From JALZKA01 sp963717635 (GTDB taxonomy: Bacteria; Actinomycetota; Thermoleophilia; Solirubrobacterales; 70-9): DNA of 64,000 nucleotides. A program made the position numbers and the translations under genes. Under the pieces are notes generated by a model that had not been told where the DNA came from, searched no databases, and saw only the letters and a program-made list of their open reading frames with translations. The stretch lies in contig OY970347.1 in assembly GCA_963717635.1 (NCBI GenBank), forward strand, positions 2,232,001-2,296,000, read 5' to 3'. Shown here one piece after another: positions 7,128 through 15,589 of this stretch (position 1 is the stretch's first letter; each line of letters opens with the position of its first letter).

Positions 7128-8444
7128 TCAAGCGGCGGCTTTATCGCGGTACATCGCCGCGTCCGCTTCGGCGAGGACGGCCTCGTCACCTTCGGTATCC
7201 GCATCAATCAGCGCGATGCCCACCGATGCCGACAGCGCATAGCGGCCATCGGGGACGATGACCTGGGCATTGTCTGCGATGACGCGTTGCAAGTCCTGCG
7301 CGACCTTTTGGGCCTGGTCCGCGCCCGCGTATGGGAGCAATACGGCGAACTCATCTCCGCCGATCCGGGAAATGACGTCCGTCTCACGAAGACGGCCCTT
7401 GAGCACCGCGGCTACTTCCTCCAGTGCGCGATCGCCGCACTTGTGCCCGTAGCGGTCATTGATGCCCTTGAAGCCGTCGAGATCGAGCAGCAGGAGCGCG
7501 GCCTTCTCTCCGTAGCGCCGGGCGCGAGCGATCTGTTCCCCGAGGTCTCGCTCAAAGCGCCGGCGGTTACGGGTGCCGGTCAGCGCGTCGTGATCGGCAA
7601 GAAACCGAAGCTGCTCTTGGTAGCGGAGCCGGAGGCTGATATCCCGGGCGATCGCGGAAGCTCCGATGACCTTTCCGTTTGGCTCTCGGATTGGGGAAAC
7701 CGTGAGTGATATGTCGACCTGGGTCCCGTCCTTGCGGGCACGGACGGTCTCGAAGTCGTCGACCCGATCCCCAGAGCGAACGCGCCGGAGGAAGTCGGGA
7801 CCTTCGTCCTCGTGGCCCGGAGGGGCTAGCACCGAAATCGATCGGCTGCGCATCTCAGCCTCCGTGTAGCCGTAAAGGTGTTCGGCGCCGCGGTTCCAGC
7901 TCATCACGATCCCGTCGAGGTCCATGCTGATGATCGCGTCGTGCGAAGACTCGACGACGGCCGCGAGGCGCGAGGCCTCCTGCTCGGTCCGCTTTCGTTC
8001 GGTGATGTCGCGAATGGCGGAGGAGACGAGCGTGCCGTCCTCGGTGACGAGCGGCGATAGCGAGATCTCGACCGGAAACTCGCTGTTGTCCTTGCGGCGG
8101 CCAAAGAGCTCCAGGCCCGCACCCATCGACCGTGTATGTGGATCCTCGGCGTAGGTTGTCCGATGTCTGTCGTGGTCCGTGCGGAACCGATCGGGCACAA
8201 GCAACTCGACCGGCCGGCCAATGAGCTCATCTCGCGAGTAACCGAAGATCCGCTCGGTCTGCGCGTTGACGAGCACGATCTGGCCCGTGGGGTCGACGAT
8301 CACCATCGCGTCGGGCGCGGACTCGAGCAGGCCGCGGAAGAGCTCCGCTTCGAGCGGGATCGAGCCTTCGGCGGGACGGTCGGTGGACCGGTGCCCCCCG
8401 TTTGCGTCGACGGACGGTAGGTCTTGGGCGGGTGACGGTTTCAC
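7128..8444 (-). CDS. PAS-PAS-GGDEF diguanylate cyclase
   Basis: 438 aa, soluble. PAS 1 covers about residues 33-150 (LLESAPDAMVIVDPTGQI), PAS 2 about 155-275 (VVESSHDAIISMDLDG), and the GGDEF domain about 280-438. The active-site motif is intact (RIGGDEFAVLLP), and RETD five residues before it matches the RxxD inhibitory site, so product feedback is likely. It makes cyclic di-GMP from two GTP. There are no membrane segments, so the PAS domains would sense a cytoplasmic or diffusible cue. Repeat copies flank it on both sides. Confidence 0.92.
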   Translation of the reverse strand: MKPSPAQDLPSVDANGGHRSTDRPAEGSIPLEAELFRGLLESAPDAMVIVDPTGQIVLVNAQTERIFGYSRDELIGRPVELLVPDRFRTDHDRHRTTYAEDPHTRSMGAGLELFGRRKDNSEFPVEISLSPLVTEDGTLVSSAIRDITERKRTEQEASRLAAVVESSHDAIISMDLDGIVMSWNRGAEHLYGYTEAEMRSRSISVLAPPGHEDEGPDFLRRVRSGDRVDDFETVRARKDGTQVDISLTVSPIREPNGKVIGASAIARDISLRLRYQEQLRFLADHDALTGTRNRRRFERDLGEQIARARRYGEKAALLLLDLDGFKGINDRYGHKCGDRALEEVAAVLKGRLRETDVISRIGGDEFAVLLPYAGADQAQKVAQDLQRVIADNAQVIVPDGRYALSASVGIALIDADTEGDEAVLAEADAAMYRDKAAA

Positions 8445-8558
8445 CAGGGTTCGGATCGGCGGAATCGAGGCTCGACTTGAGTCGGCGTGCGTGTGAAACG
8501 CGCTGCACCTCCCGCGCCGTCCGATGTGTTCGCATCGCTGTTCCTATTGACTCGTTCA

Positions 8559-8714
8559 TTGGGCACCAGCGCGGTACTGGTGCCCGTTAGCGCGTACATC
8601 CGCATACATCCACGTACATCCGCACACATCCGAGGCGCCTCACGACGCCTATCCGTGCCCGAGGCACCACCGCTTCACACGCGAGAGGTCGCTGGTTCGA
8701 AACCAGCCCGCCCA
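8559..8714 (+). repeat. tRNA-Val chimeric repeat, copy G (full)
   Basis: Hairpin 8561-8569/8577-8585, four decamers, GTGCCCGAGGCAC and the tRNA 3' half. The acceptor strand is altered (CCGCCCA, one base shorter). A SnoaL gene starts 35 nt after it and another full repeat follows that gene by 15 nt, giving a clean repeat-gene-repeat unit. Confidence 0.93.
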
Positions 8715-8749
8715 TCCGTAGCTCCGCTTCGCGAGATACTGAGCGCGCG

Positions 8750-9310
8750 ATGTCGGAGGAGAACGTGCTGCTGCGAATCAGGGCGACAGGCCTGAACACG
8801 ACCCGGCAGCACAGAGCGTTCTACGAACACCTCCTCGCCCGGTTTCCGGGACTTGGGCGGGCGCTGAACCTGCTCAGGCTGCGACTGCCGATCCGCTCTC
8901 GACTGCGCCGATTTCTTCTGTTGCGGCTTGCGGCTATGGCGTTCGCCGCCATCAACCGCAGGGACTTCGATCTCCTTGAGATCGGGGTCGATCCCGAAAT
9001 CGACTACATAGCGGCGGGCGTTCTTCCAGCGGACATGGCCGGACACCATCACGGCCACAGTGAATATCGCGAGAACTGGAGAAGGCTGGACGAGGCCTTC
9101 GACAGCCTGAGGATTGACCCGGAGGAGCTGATCGACACCGGCGATCAACTCATCGTCCTGGCCCGGGCGAACGCACATGGCGCGGGTAGCGGCGTTCCCG
9201 TCAGCGTGACGTACTTTCAGGTGATCAGCTTTCGGGATGGCCTCGTGATCCGCCAGGAGGACGTCCAAGACCGCGCCGATGCCCTCAAAGCCGCCGGGCT
9301 GTCGGAGTAG
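8750..9310 (+). CDS. SnoaL-like protein 4 with N-terminal extension
   Basis: 186 aa, about 50 residues longer than the other copies. After MSEENVLLRIRATG comes a basic amphipathic stretch (LRLRLPIRSRLRRFLLLRLA) before the usual core, which begins NRRDFDLLEIGVDPEIDY, and the tail ALKAAGLSE. The same extension occurs in the copy at 54.4 kb, so this is a subfamily; the basic helix could bind membrane or nucleic acid. GATACT (8735-8740) lies 9 nt before the ATG and no SD is visible. Flanked by repeat copies G and H. Confidence 0.85.
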   Translation: MSEENVLLRIRATGLNTTRQHRAFYEHLLARFPGLGRALNLLRLRLPIRSRLRRFLLLRLAAMAFAAINRRDFDLLEIGVDPEIDYIAAGVLPADMAGHHHGHSEYRENWRRLDEAFDSLRIDPEELIDTGDQLIVLARANAHGAGSGVPVSVTYFQVISFRDGLVIRQEDVQDRADALKAAGLSE

Positions 9311-9325
9311 CGCGCTTCAGATTCA

Positions 9326-9471
9326 TTGGGCACCAGGGCGATTCTGGTGCCCGTATCCGCATACATCCGCGCGCATCCACGCACATCCGCAGGCGCCGAT
9401 CGACGCCCATCCGTGCCTGAGGCGCCACCGCTTCACGCGAGAGGTCGCAGGTTCGAAACCAGCCGCGCCCA
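9326..9471 (+). repeat. tRNA-Val chimeric repeat, copy H (full)
   Basis: Hairpin 9328-9336/9344-9352 (loop GGCGATT), four decamers, GTGCCTGAGGCGCC, and the tRNA 3' half. Two bases are lost from the anticodon loop (CTTCACGCGAG) and one T-stem change is present (GCAGG). It starts 15 nt after the SnoaL 4 stop codon. Confidence 0.92.
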
Positions 9472-9562
9472 TCATGAAACCGCTGCATGAACCAAGCTCT
9501 TTGCCCCTAGCGGTTTCGAGAAAGCGCAACGTCTGAATCCCTGAAGGGCTGCGGGTGCCCCG

Positions 9563-10123
9563 TCAACTAGGTCCGAGACGGTGAACGGCGACGATCCGTA
9601 GGCGTCGGGTACGACCATTCGGGAGCTTGACCTCGATGGCCGTTCCCGGCCCGTTCCCGAGCAGCGCCTGGCCGATTGGTGAGCCGGCCGATGCCGCCTC
9701 CGGGAGGCTTTCGTGACCATCAGCGATCGAGACCTCGCTCTTTGTCCCGGAGTCCAGATCCTCGACCTCAACCCTGGTCCCGATTCCGGCACGGCCATCA
9801 TGAGTCCGGCTGTTGTCCACTACGGTTGCCGTCTCGAGCAGCGCGCGGAGCCTTGCGATCCGCGACGCGAGCACCGCCTCCTCCTCGCGAATCTGCAGCA
9901 GGTCGTCGTTGACGGACGCATCTCCGAACGCACGCGCCTCGCGCAATCTGGCGACGAACTCCTCCTCATGTTGACGCTCGAGGGCGGTCAAGCGCCCCCG
10001 AAGGGCGCGCTCGCCCTCAGCGGAGATCATCGCTCGACCGTCCGCCGCCGGCGCCGCTACTCGGCTCTCGCTTACCGGCAGTGCGGCGTCGAGCCCTCTG
10101 TGAGTCTCAAGTGTGTTCGTCAT
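9563..10123 (-). CDS. GreA/GreB-family transcript-cleavage factor-like protein
   Basis: 186 aa from the ATG at 10123 (MTNTLETHRGL). The N-terminal coiled coil is at about residues 30-105, with FGDASVNDDLLQIREEEA at the hairpin tip. The C-terminal FKBP-like domain includes GTRVEVEDLDSG and SPIGQALLGNGPGTAIEV. Gre proteins insert the coiled coil in the RNA polymerase secondary channel. The classical tip (GDLSENAEY) is altered: Asp and Glu positions are only partly kept, so cleavage activity is uncertain and a regulatory anti-Gre-like role is possible. It is adjacent to a GNAT-USP-USP gene on the same strand. Confidence 0.75.
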   Translation of the reverse strand: MTNTLETHRGLDAALPVSESRVAAPAADGRAMISAEGERALRGRLTALERQHEEEFVARLREARAFGDASVNDDLLQIREEEAVLASRIARLRALLETATVVDNSRTHDGRAGIGTRVEVEDLDSGTKSEVSIADGHESLPEAASAGSPIGQALLGNGPGTAIEVKLPNGRTRRLRIVAVHRLGPS

Positions 10124-10214
10124 GCCCTCAGTATCGCCCGGGCGGAGATCAGGATCGATGGGTCTTTCGCCCCATCTTCGGTCACCCAGGCGACGAGCTC
10201 GTACGCGACCGTCC

Positions 10215-11378
10215 TCAGGCCGTCGCCGCGCCGACCAGCGCTCGCGAGCGCGCTGGTGCCGGCCCATCGATGCGGGCCGACAACGGCACCACTACGACCG
10301 GGACGGGGGCCGAGGCCGCGAGCTCTGCCGAAACTGACCCAAGCAGTGCCTTGCGCCAACGACCGTGACCGCGGGATCCGACCACGAGCAGCCTCCCACC
10401 GTTGCGGGCGGCGCGTCGCCGCAGAGCATCGGCAGGAATGCCAATCTCGGTGTCCAGGGGCGAAAGGTGATCGCGAAGCGCGTCGCTCCACACGGCGTCG
10501 GGATCGGCGTGAACCTGCTGGACGTCGAGCTCCAGGAGCCCGGCGAGCCGCGTGGCGAATTCCAGGGCGCGCATTGATCCTTGCGAGCCGTCGATACCGC
10601 AGATGATCGAACCACCCGTCATCCGGGCTCGGGCCAGGTACTCCGCCGCGCCCTGCGGGGAAGCCACCACCACGGGGCACTTGCTCTCGGGGATCAGCTG
10701 AGATGAAAGGCTCCCGAGAAGGACCGCTCGCTTGGGACCCCGCCCCCGGGTTCCGACCACCAGCAGCTCTCCGTTCTGGTCTTCGCAGGTCGCGGGCAGC
10801 ACCTGTGCCGCTGGGCCGACGCGGACGACCCGCGCGTCAACCTTGCCATGAACGGTTGCCGCGACCCGATCGACCACACGATTGCCGTGCCAAAGCGCGC
10901 GTCGGTTCTCGGTGTGCTCGGCATTCGCATCGCCGTAGAGGAGCGGCGAGAGACGCTCGGCAGCGTGCGCGAGCACGAGTCTGCGCTGGAACGCGTGGGC
11001 GAGCGCCGCGCCGAGCTGGGCGGCGGAGTGCGCCTCATCGGAGTCGTCGACCGCGACGACTATCGAACCGGTCATGTGACCTCCCAACTCAGATTGGCCA
11101 GACGCCTCAGCTTCTCCCAGATAGCGGTTGATGAAGGGACACAGCGACGTGACCGACCCGGCACGCGCACGAGCGTCCTCCACGGCAGCCTCGGCGAGCT
11201 GATGACCCAGCCCGCGGCCTCTGTGAGCTGAGTTCACCTCGCTGTGTAGGAAGACGATGTGTTCGCGTCCAGGCTGGCTTGCGTTCTCGACCCGGTAGCT
11301 CGCAACTCCGGCGAGCTCACCGTCGAGGTGAAGCTCGTAGCGCCGCTTGGCTCGATTGTGGGTGACTTCAGTTGGCAT
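10215..11378 (-). CDS. GNAT-like acetyltransferase fused to two UspA domains
   Basis: 387 aa from the ATG at 11378 (MPTEVTHNRAKRRYELHL). Residues 1-95 match the small GCN5-type family with the acetyl-CoA signature in VNSAHRGRGLGHQLAEAA and the ending CPFINRYL. Residues 101-245 and 254-370 are universal stress domains with ATP-binding loops GTRGRGPKRAVLLGS and GSRGHGRWRKALLGS. The fusion suggests protein acetylation linked to ATP or stress sensing, which is an inference. Soluble. It shares the strand with the Gre-like gene 91 nt downstream. Confidence 0.85.
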   Translation of the reverse strand: MPTEVTHNRAKRRYELHLDGELAGVASYRVENASQPGREHIVFLHSEVNSAHRGRGLGHQLAEAAVEDARARAGSVTSLCPFINRYLGEAEASGQSELGGHMTGSIVVAVDDSDEAHSAAQLGAALAHAFQRRLVLAHAAERLSPLLYGDANAEHTENRRALWHGNRVVDRVAATVHGKVDARVVRVGPAAQVLPATCEDQNGELLVVGTRGRGPKRAVLLGSLSSQLIPESKCPVVVASPQGAAEYLARARMTGGSIICGIDGSQGSMRALEFATRLAGLLELDVQQVHADPDAVWSDALRDHLSPLDTEIGIPADALRRRAARNGGRLLVVGSRGHGRWRKALLGSVSAELAASAPVPVVVVPLSARIDGPAPARSRALVGAATA

Positions 11379-11465
11379 CGTTGGATCAGCTTCCCTGCTT
11401 TCGCAGAGGTTCGGAATGGGGTGAAACACCCAACCTGGTGCCGAGCCGATCGTCGGCTCAATCCG

Positions 11466-12947
11466 TTACGCACCTCGCCCGGCCTCGGGCGCGCACGATG
11501 TGCAGGCCTGGCTCGGGCTAGGGTGGCGCGGAGCCCGGCGTCGCTGCTCGCCTCGGATCGTCGCCCAGGAGATCAGCCCGCCCAGGACTGCGATCCCCGC
11601 CGCGATCAGCATCGCCGTTCGATAGCCGTCGGAGAACTCGCCGGGCCCGACGGCGGTGGCGGCGCCAAGTCCGGCCGCTGCCGGTAGGGCGGCGCCCGCC
11701 AGAAGTTGTGCGAAGCGCGCGGCCGCGTTGTTGACGGCGGAGGCGATCCCGGCCTGCTCGTCGGGCAGCGCGCCGAGCACCGCCGCCGTGAGCGGAGCGA
11801 CGAAGATCGTCATCCCAACCCCGAAGACGATCACCCCGGGCAGGATCGCGCTCACGTAGTCGTCGCCCTGATCCACGCCGGCGAGGAGCGCCATGCCGAC
11901 GCCGAGGATTGCCGGCCCGACCGTCATCGGTATGCGGGGGCCGATTCGCTGGCCGAGGGCGCCCGCCGCGGGCGAGAAGATCAGCATCAGAAGGGTGGCC
12001 GGGAACGAGGCCGCGCCGGCCTCGAGCGCGCTGTAGCCCAGCACGTTCTGGAGTTGTAGGGAGAGGAAGAAGAACAGCGCCCCGATCGCGAGGTAGTTCG
12101 CGATCGTCGCGGCGTTCGCACCCGAGAACTGCCGCGAGCGGAAGATCGCCAGCGGCAGCATCGGGTTGGCGACGCGGCGCTCGAACAGGACGAACGCGAC
12201 CAGCAGCAGACAACCGGCGCCGCCCGCCGCGGCGACCGCAGGGTCACCGAGGCCTCGTCCGCCGACCTCGACCAGCGCAAAGGTCAGACCCGCGAGCCCG
12301 AGGCTGAGGAGCGCCGCACCCGTCCAGTCGGGGCGCGCCGCCTCAGTTCGCGCGGCGCGACTCTCAGGGAGATGGCGGGCGCCGAGCCACGCCGCGTAGA
12401 GCGCGACCACGACAACGATCGCGAACACCCAGCGCCACGACGCTGTGTCGACCAGCCAGCCGCCGAGAAACGGCCCGATCAGACTCGAGACGCCGGACCA
12501 CCCGGCCCAGGCGCCGATCGCCTTGCCGCGGTCCTCCTCGTGGAAACTCGCCTCGACGATCGCGAGACTGGCCGGGACCAAGAGCGCCGCGGCGGCACCC
12601 TGGAGCACCCGCGCCGCGATCAGAATCTCGCCGCTCGGTGCCGCGGCGCAGAGCACGGATGTGACCGCGAAGCCCAGCAAGCCGATCACGAACACCCGGC
12701 GTCGCCCGTAGAGGTCGCCGAGCGAGCCGCCGACGATGATCAAGGCGCTGAGCGCCAAGAGGTAGGCGTTCATCACCCAAAGGAGGCCGCCGAGGTCGAG
12801 GTCGAGGTCCCGCCCGATCTCGGGCAACGCCACTGTGACCACGCTCGACTCAAGGAAGGCCGCCCCCGAGCCCAGGATCACCGCGGCCAGCGCCCAGCGG
12901 CCGCGGGACGACGAGTAACGCAGCGGCTCACCCGTGCTCTGGGCCAT
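11466..12947 (-). CDS. MFS transporter, DHA2-type, 14 transmembrane segments
   Basis: 493 aa from the ATG at 12947. The first helix region carries the DHA2 pattern (ESSVVTVALPEIGRDL, then LLWVMNAYLL). Loop 2-3 has the MFS signature GSLGDLYGRRRVF and the C motif region GPFLGGWLVDTASWRWVF. Length and roughly 14 hydrophobic segments fit drug/proton antiporters of the EmrB/QacA type. It exports hydrophobic compounds using the proton gradient; the substrate is unknown. AGGA lies about 6 nt before the ATG. The C-terminus is a basic tail. Confidence 0.88.
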   Translation of the reverse strand: MAQSTGEPLRYSSSRGRWALAAVILGSGAAFLESSVVTVALPEIGRDLDLDLGGLLWVMNAYLLALSALIIVGGSLGDLYGRRRVFVIGLLGFAVTSVLCAAAPSGEILIAARVLQGAAAALLVPASLAIVEASFHEEDRGKAIGAWAGWSGVSSLIGPFLGGWLVDTASWRWVFAIVVVVALYAAWLGARHLPESRAARTEAARPDWTGAALLSLGLAGLTFALVEVGGRGLGDPAVAAAGGAGCLLLVAFVLFERRVANPMLPLAIFRSRQFSGANAATIANYLAIGALFFFLSLQLQNVLGYSALEAGAASFPATLLMLIFSPAAGALGQRIGPRIPMTVGPAILGVGMALLAGVDQGDDYVSAILPGVIVFGVGMTIFVAPLTAAVLGALPDEQAGIASAVNNAAARFAQLLAGAALPAAAGLGAATAVGPGEFSDGYRTAMLIAAGIAVLGGLISWATIRGEQRRRAPRHPSPSQACTSCAPEAGRGA

Positions 12948-12955
12948 GTCCTGGA

Positions 12956-13168
12956 TTAGGGCACGGGGTGGTTGGACCGCTCCGGCTGCTCGGGCGAGCG
13001 CTCCACCTCCCACGTCCAGGCCGACGGCGGGTCGCTAGCCGGGAACGACCACTCTCCAAGTTGGTCCACGGTCGGACGAGCGGAGCGGCGGGGAGGCGCA
13101 GCTTCATCATCCGAGATCACGCCGTTCCTCTTCGTGGGGGCCTGATCCTCTGACGAGTCCACGGTCAC
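12956..13168 (-). CDS. Small protein with SFPASDPPS motif
   Basis: 70 aa from a GTG at 13168. Acidic and polar N-terminus, then TVDQLGEWSFPASDPPSAW near the end. The SFPASDPPS segment is a recurring motif in small uncharacterised bacterial proteins and occurs again in this window at 29.6 kb. No membrane segment. It lies just upstream of the MFS gene on the same strand, with 8 nt between stop and ATG, so they are probably co-transcribed. Confidence 0.5.
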   Translation of the reverse strand: MTVDSSEDQAPTKRNGVISDDEAAPPRRSARPTVDQLGEWSFPASDPPSAWTWEVERSPEQPERSNHPVP

Positions 13169-13191
13169 ATCACCGACGGTACACGTGTCGC

Positions 13192-13851
13192 CTAGGGTTC
13201 CACGAGTCCGCGCTTGATTGCGTAGCGGGTCAGCTCGACCCGATTCCGCATCCCGAGCTTCTCGAGGATGTTGGCTCGGTGGCGGTCGACTGTCTTCTTG
13301 CTGATCACCAGGCTCTCGGCGATCTCCTCGCTCGAAAGGCCCTCGGCGATTTGCTTGATGACTTCCTGCTCTCGAGGCGTCAGCGGATCGGTGGGCGTCA
13401 CCTCGCCGCGACTCGCACGGTCGAGGTAGTCCCGAACCAAGGCCGAAGCCGCTGGGGGATACAGGAAGGGTTCCCCGCGCATCGTGGCCCGGCAAGCTTC
13501 GATCAGATCGCGGTTGGCGGCCGACTTCAACACGTAACCAGACGCGCCGGCCTTGAGCGCCTCGAAGAAGTACTGCTCGTTGTCATGCACCGAAAGCATG
13601 AGAATGCGGAGATCCGGGCGATGGCGGTTGAGCTCCCGGGCGACCTGCAGCCCGGTGAGACGAGGCATCGAGACGTCGAGGACAGCCAAGTCGAACTCCT
13701 CGGCGATGCCCATCTCGAGCGCCTCCGCGCCATCGCCGGCCTCGGCAACCACCTTGAGGTCGGGCTGGGATTCCAGCACCAACTTCAATCCCGAGCGGAC
13801 CAGCTGGTGATCATCAGCGAGCAGGATGCGAGTCGTGAGCGGTACCGGCAT
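13192..13851 (-). CDS. NarL/FixJ-type response regulator
   Basis: 219 aa. Receiver domain at about 8-125 with acidic pair DD at 13-14, phospho-acceptor Asp59 (LAVLDVSMP), Ser/Thr and Lys positions (MLSVHDN, GYVLKSA). LuxR-type HTH at about 150-215 (LTPREQEVIKQIAEGLSSEE to KTVDRHRANILEKLGM). The partner kinase is directly upstream; its TGA and this ATG overlap as TGATG, so translation is coupled. Promoters controlled are unknown; nearby redox and respiratory genes are candidates. Confidence 0.93.
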   Translation of the reverse strand: MPVPLTTRILLADDHQLVRSGLKLVLESQPDLKVVAEAGDGAEALEMGIAEEFDLAVLDVSMPRLTGLQVARELNRHRPDLRILMLSVHDNEQYFFEALKAGASGYVLKSAANRDLIEACRATMRGEPFLYPPAASALVRDYLDRASRGEVTPTDPLTPREQEVIKQIAEGLSSEEIAESLVISKKTVDRHRANILEKLGMRNRVELTRYAIKRGLVEP

Positions 13852-14852
13852 CAGAGCGTGGCCTCAACTGGTATTTGCAGCGTGACGCGAGTCCCCTTGC
13901 CTGGGCGGGACTCGATGTCCAGCGTTCCGTTGGCAAGCAGCGCCCGCTCTCTCATGCCCTCGATCCCGATCGTTTCCGCATTGAGGCGCTGAGACGGCAT
14001 GCCGACGCCGTCGTCGCTCACGCGGAGCTCGACCGCTCCGGCATCGGCTTCGAGCTCGACGCGGCAGATTGATGCGTTTGCGTGCCGGAGCACGTTCGTC
14101 AGGGCTTCCTGCGCCACGCGATAGATGACAAGCTCGATCTCGGTCGGCAAAGGCGGCAGTTGGGCTGAGAGGTGGCGCTCGATCCGGAGTCCGCTTTGGC
14201 GGTTCACACGCGAGGTGAGCGCGATCAGCGCGTTGATCAGGCCGAGGTCATCAAGGGCTTCCGGGCGAAGGTCTCGGGAGATCCTGCGGATCTCGTCGAG
14301 GCTGTCGTGGAGCTGAGCCGCGAGCGCCGTCATCTGCTCGCGTTGGGCCGGAGCGCCGTCACTTGCAGCGCGCTCGACTTCCAAGGCGATGGCGGTCAGG
14401 GTTTGACCCGCCTCGTCATGCAGCGCCCGACCGATGCGCAGCCGTTCCCGTTCCTGAGCGGTGAGCGCGGCGCGAGCACCGGCCCGTCGTTCCGCGGCTA
14501 GGCGGTCAACCATGGTGTTGAACCTCTCAACGAATCCCGTGAGTACCGGGCCGTACGTTCCGCTTCCGGAAAGACGCAGCGCCGGGTCGCGGAGATCGAT
14601 CTGTTCCATCTGGTCAGCGAACTCGCGAAGGGGCGTAAGCGCGAGCCGCAAGAGCAGAAGATTGACCACGAGCAGCGCGCCCAACCCGGCCGCGAGTACC
14701 AGCACCTCAGTGAATCGAGGCGGGGCGTGCACGGTGATCGGCGTGACGAGAAAGAGGATGAACACGAGCGCGAACACCGCCGCGTTGGCCAATCCAGCTC
14801 GCCACAGGAGTGAGAGTCGCCGCGGCTCGCGGATGTATCCAGAAGCACGCAT
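13851..14852 (-). CDS. NarL-family sensor histidine kinase (HisKA_3)
   Basis: 333 aa from the ATG at 14852. Two transmembrane helices at about 15-35 and 50-70 (FALVFILFLVTPITVHA; LVLAAGLGALLVVNLLLL) are followed by a HAMP-like linker. The dimerisation helix has the phospho-His in RIGRALHDEAGQTLTAIAL. The HATPase domain shows the N box EALTNVLRHANA, then SDDGVGM and GIEGMRERA. The periplasmic loop between the helices is very short, so the signal is probably sensed in or at the membrane. Operon with the response regulator. Confidence 0.9.
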   Translation of the reverse strand: MRASGYIREPRRLSLLWRAGLANAAVFALVFILFLVTPITVHAPPRFTEVLVLAAGLGALLVVNLLLLRLALTPLREFADQMEQIDLRDPALRLSGSGTYGPVLTGFVERFNTMVDRLAAERRAGARAALTAQERERLRIGRALHDEAGQTLTAIALEVERAASDGAPAQREQMTALAAQLHDSLDEIRRISRDLRPEALDDLGLINALIALTSRVNRQSGLRIERHLSAQLPPLPTEIELVIYRVAQEALTNVLRHANASICRVELEADAGAVELRVSDDGVGMPSQRLNAETIGIEGMRERALLANGTLDIESRPGKGTRVTLQIPVEATL

Positions 14853-14913
14853 CCCCGGGATACCAAAGCACGCTCCGCGAATCGATGGGGCCGTTGATTC
14901 ATGGCAGGCAGGC

Positions 14914-15444
14914 TCAGAGCAGGGCCAGGGTTGAGCGAACCTCGTGGGCGAGGCTCTGATCGTCGCCCTTCGCGAACAGGGCACTGTTGCCGTCAGTGAA
15001 GAGGAGGCGAGTCCGAGCAACCCCTTGGGCCCGAACGCGGGGGTCCTCTCGGAGCCGCTCGGCAAGACGTTCGAGGCGCGGCGCCGCTGCGCGTACGGCG
15101 TGCCAATTCACAGGCAGGACATCGAGCGGGGGAACATGCGAAGCCGCCACGAGATGGCGCTCGAGGGTCGCCGCCAGGGCTTGGCGGTTGCTCTCGGCGG
15201 TCAGCTCGGAAGCCCGCAGGTGTCGACACTCGTTCGAGTCCGGATCGGCGCCGGCGGCCAGCTCCTGCTCGATCGCCCTCCTGCGCATGCGGCAGCGGAG
15301 CGCGATGAGCCAGGGGCGTTGTCGCGGCTTTCGCCCTGGGGATCCGTCGGGCCTCGGTCCGTCGGGCCTCGGTTGGTCCGGCAAGGATGGGAAACCAAGG
15401 AGCCAGGGGTTGTACGAAGATCGGTACTTGGTGAGATCGGTCAT
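14914..15444 (-). CDS. Uncharacterised protein, paralog of the divergent gene at 15590
   Basis: 176 aa from the ATG at 15444, with a GGAGGG ribosome site 4 nt away. Shared family pattern with its divergent neighbour: an Arg-rich N-terminus, EQELAAGADPDSNECRHLRA, then a helical region, then PRLERLAERLREDPRV and TDGNSALF. No membrane segment or known domain. The two genes face away from each other across a 145-bp gap that contains an ATGGG-N8-CCCAT dyad. I do not recognise a function. Confidence 0.7.
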   Translation of the reverse strand: MTDLTKYRSSYNPWLLGFPSLPDQPRPDGPRPDGSPGRKPRQRPWLIALRCRMRRRAIEQELAAGADPDSNECRHLRASELTAESNRQALAATLERHLVAASHVPPLDVLPVNWHAVRAAAPRLERLAERLREDPRVRAQGVARTRLLFTDGNSALFAKGDDQSLAHEVRSTLALL

Positions 15445-15503
15445 GACCCTCCATCGTGGTGTCGAGGTACAGCCAAGCTTCCGGCATGAACACCTGAGTT
15501 GCC

Positions 15504-15521
15504 ATGGGTGTCGATGCCCAT
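15504..15521. promoter_or_regulatory. ATGGG-N8-CCCAT dyad, site 1
   Basis: ATGGG TGTCGATG CCCAT lies between two divergent paralogous genes, 60 nt from one start and 69 nt from the other. The same 5-8-5 arrangement is upstream of ctaD, a USP gene and the patatin gene, and a near-match precedes a sigma factor gene. Likely transcription factor site. Confidence 0.55.
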
Positions 15522-15589
15522 CGCCCTGTCGTCGGAGATGGGGCATAGACCCCATTGGCGCCGAGGAGGCTGTCGGCAACCATCCTCCA

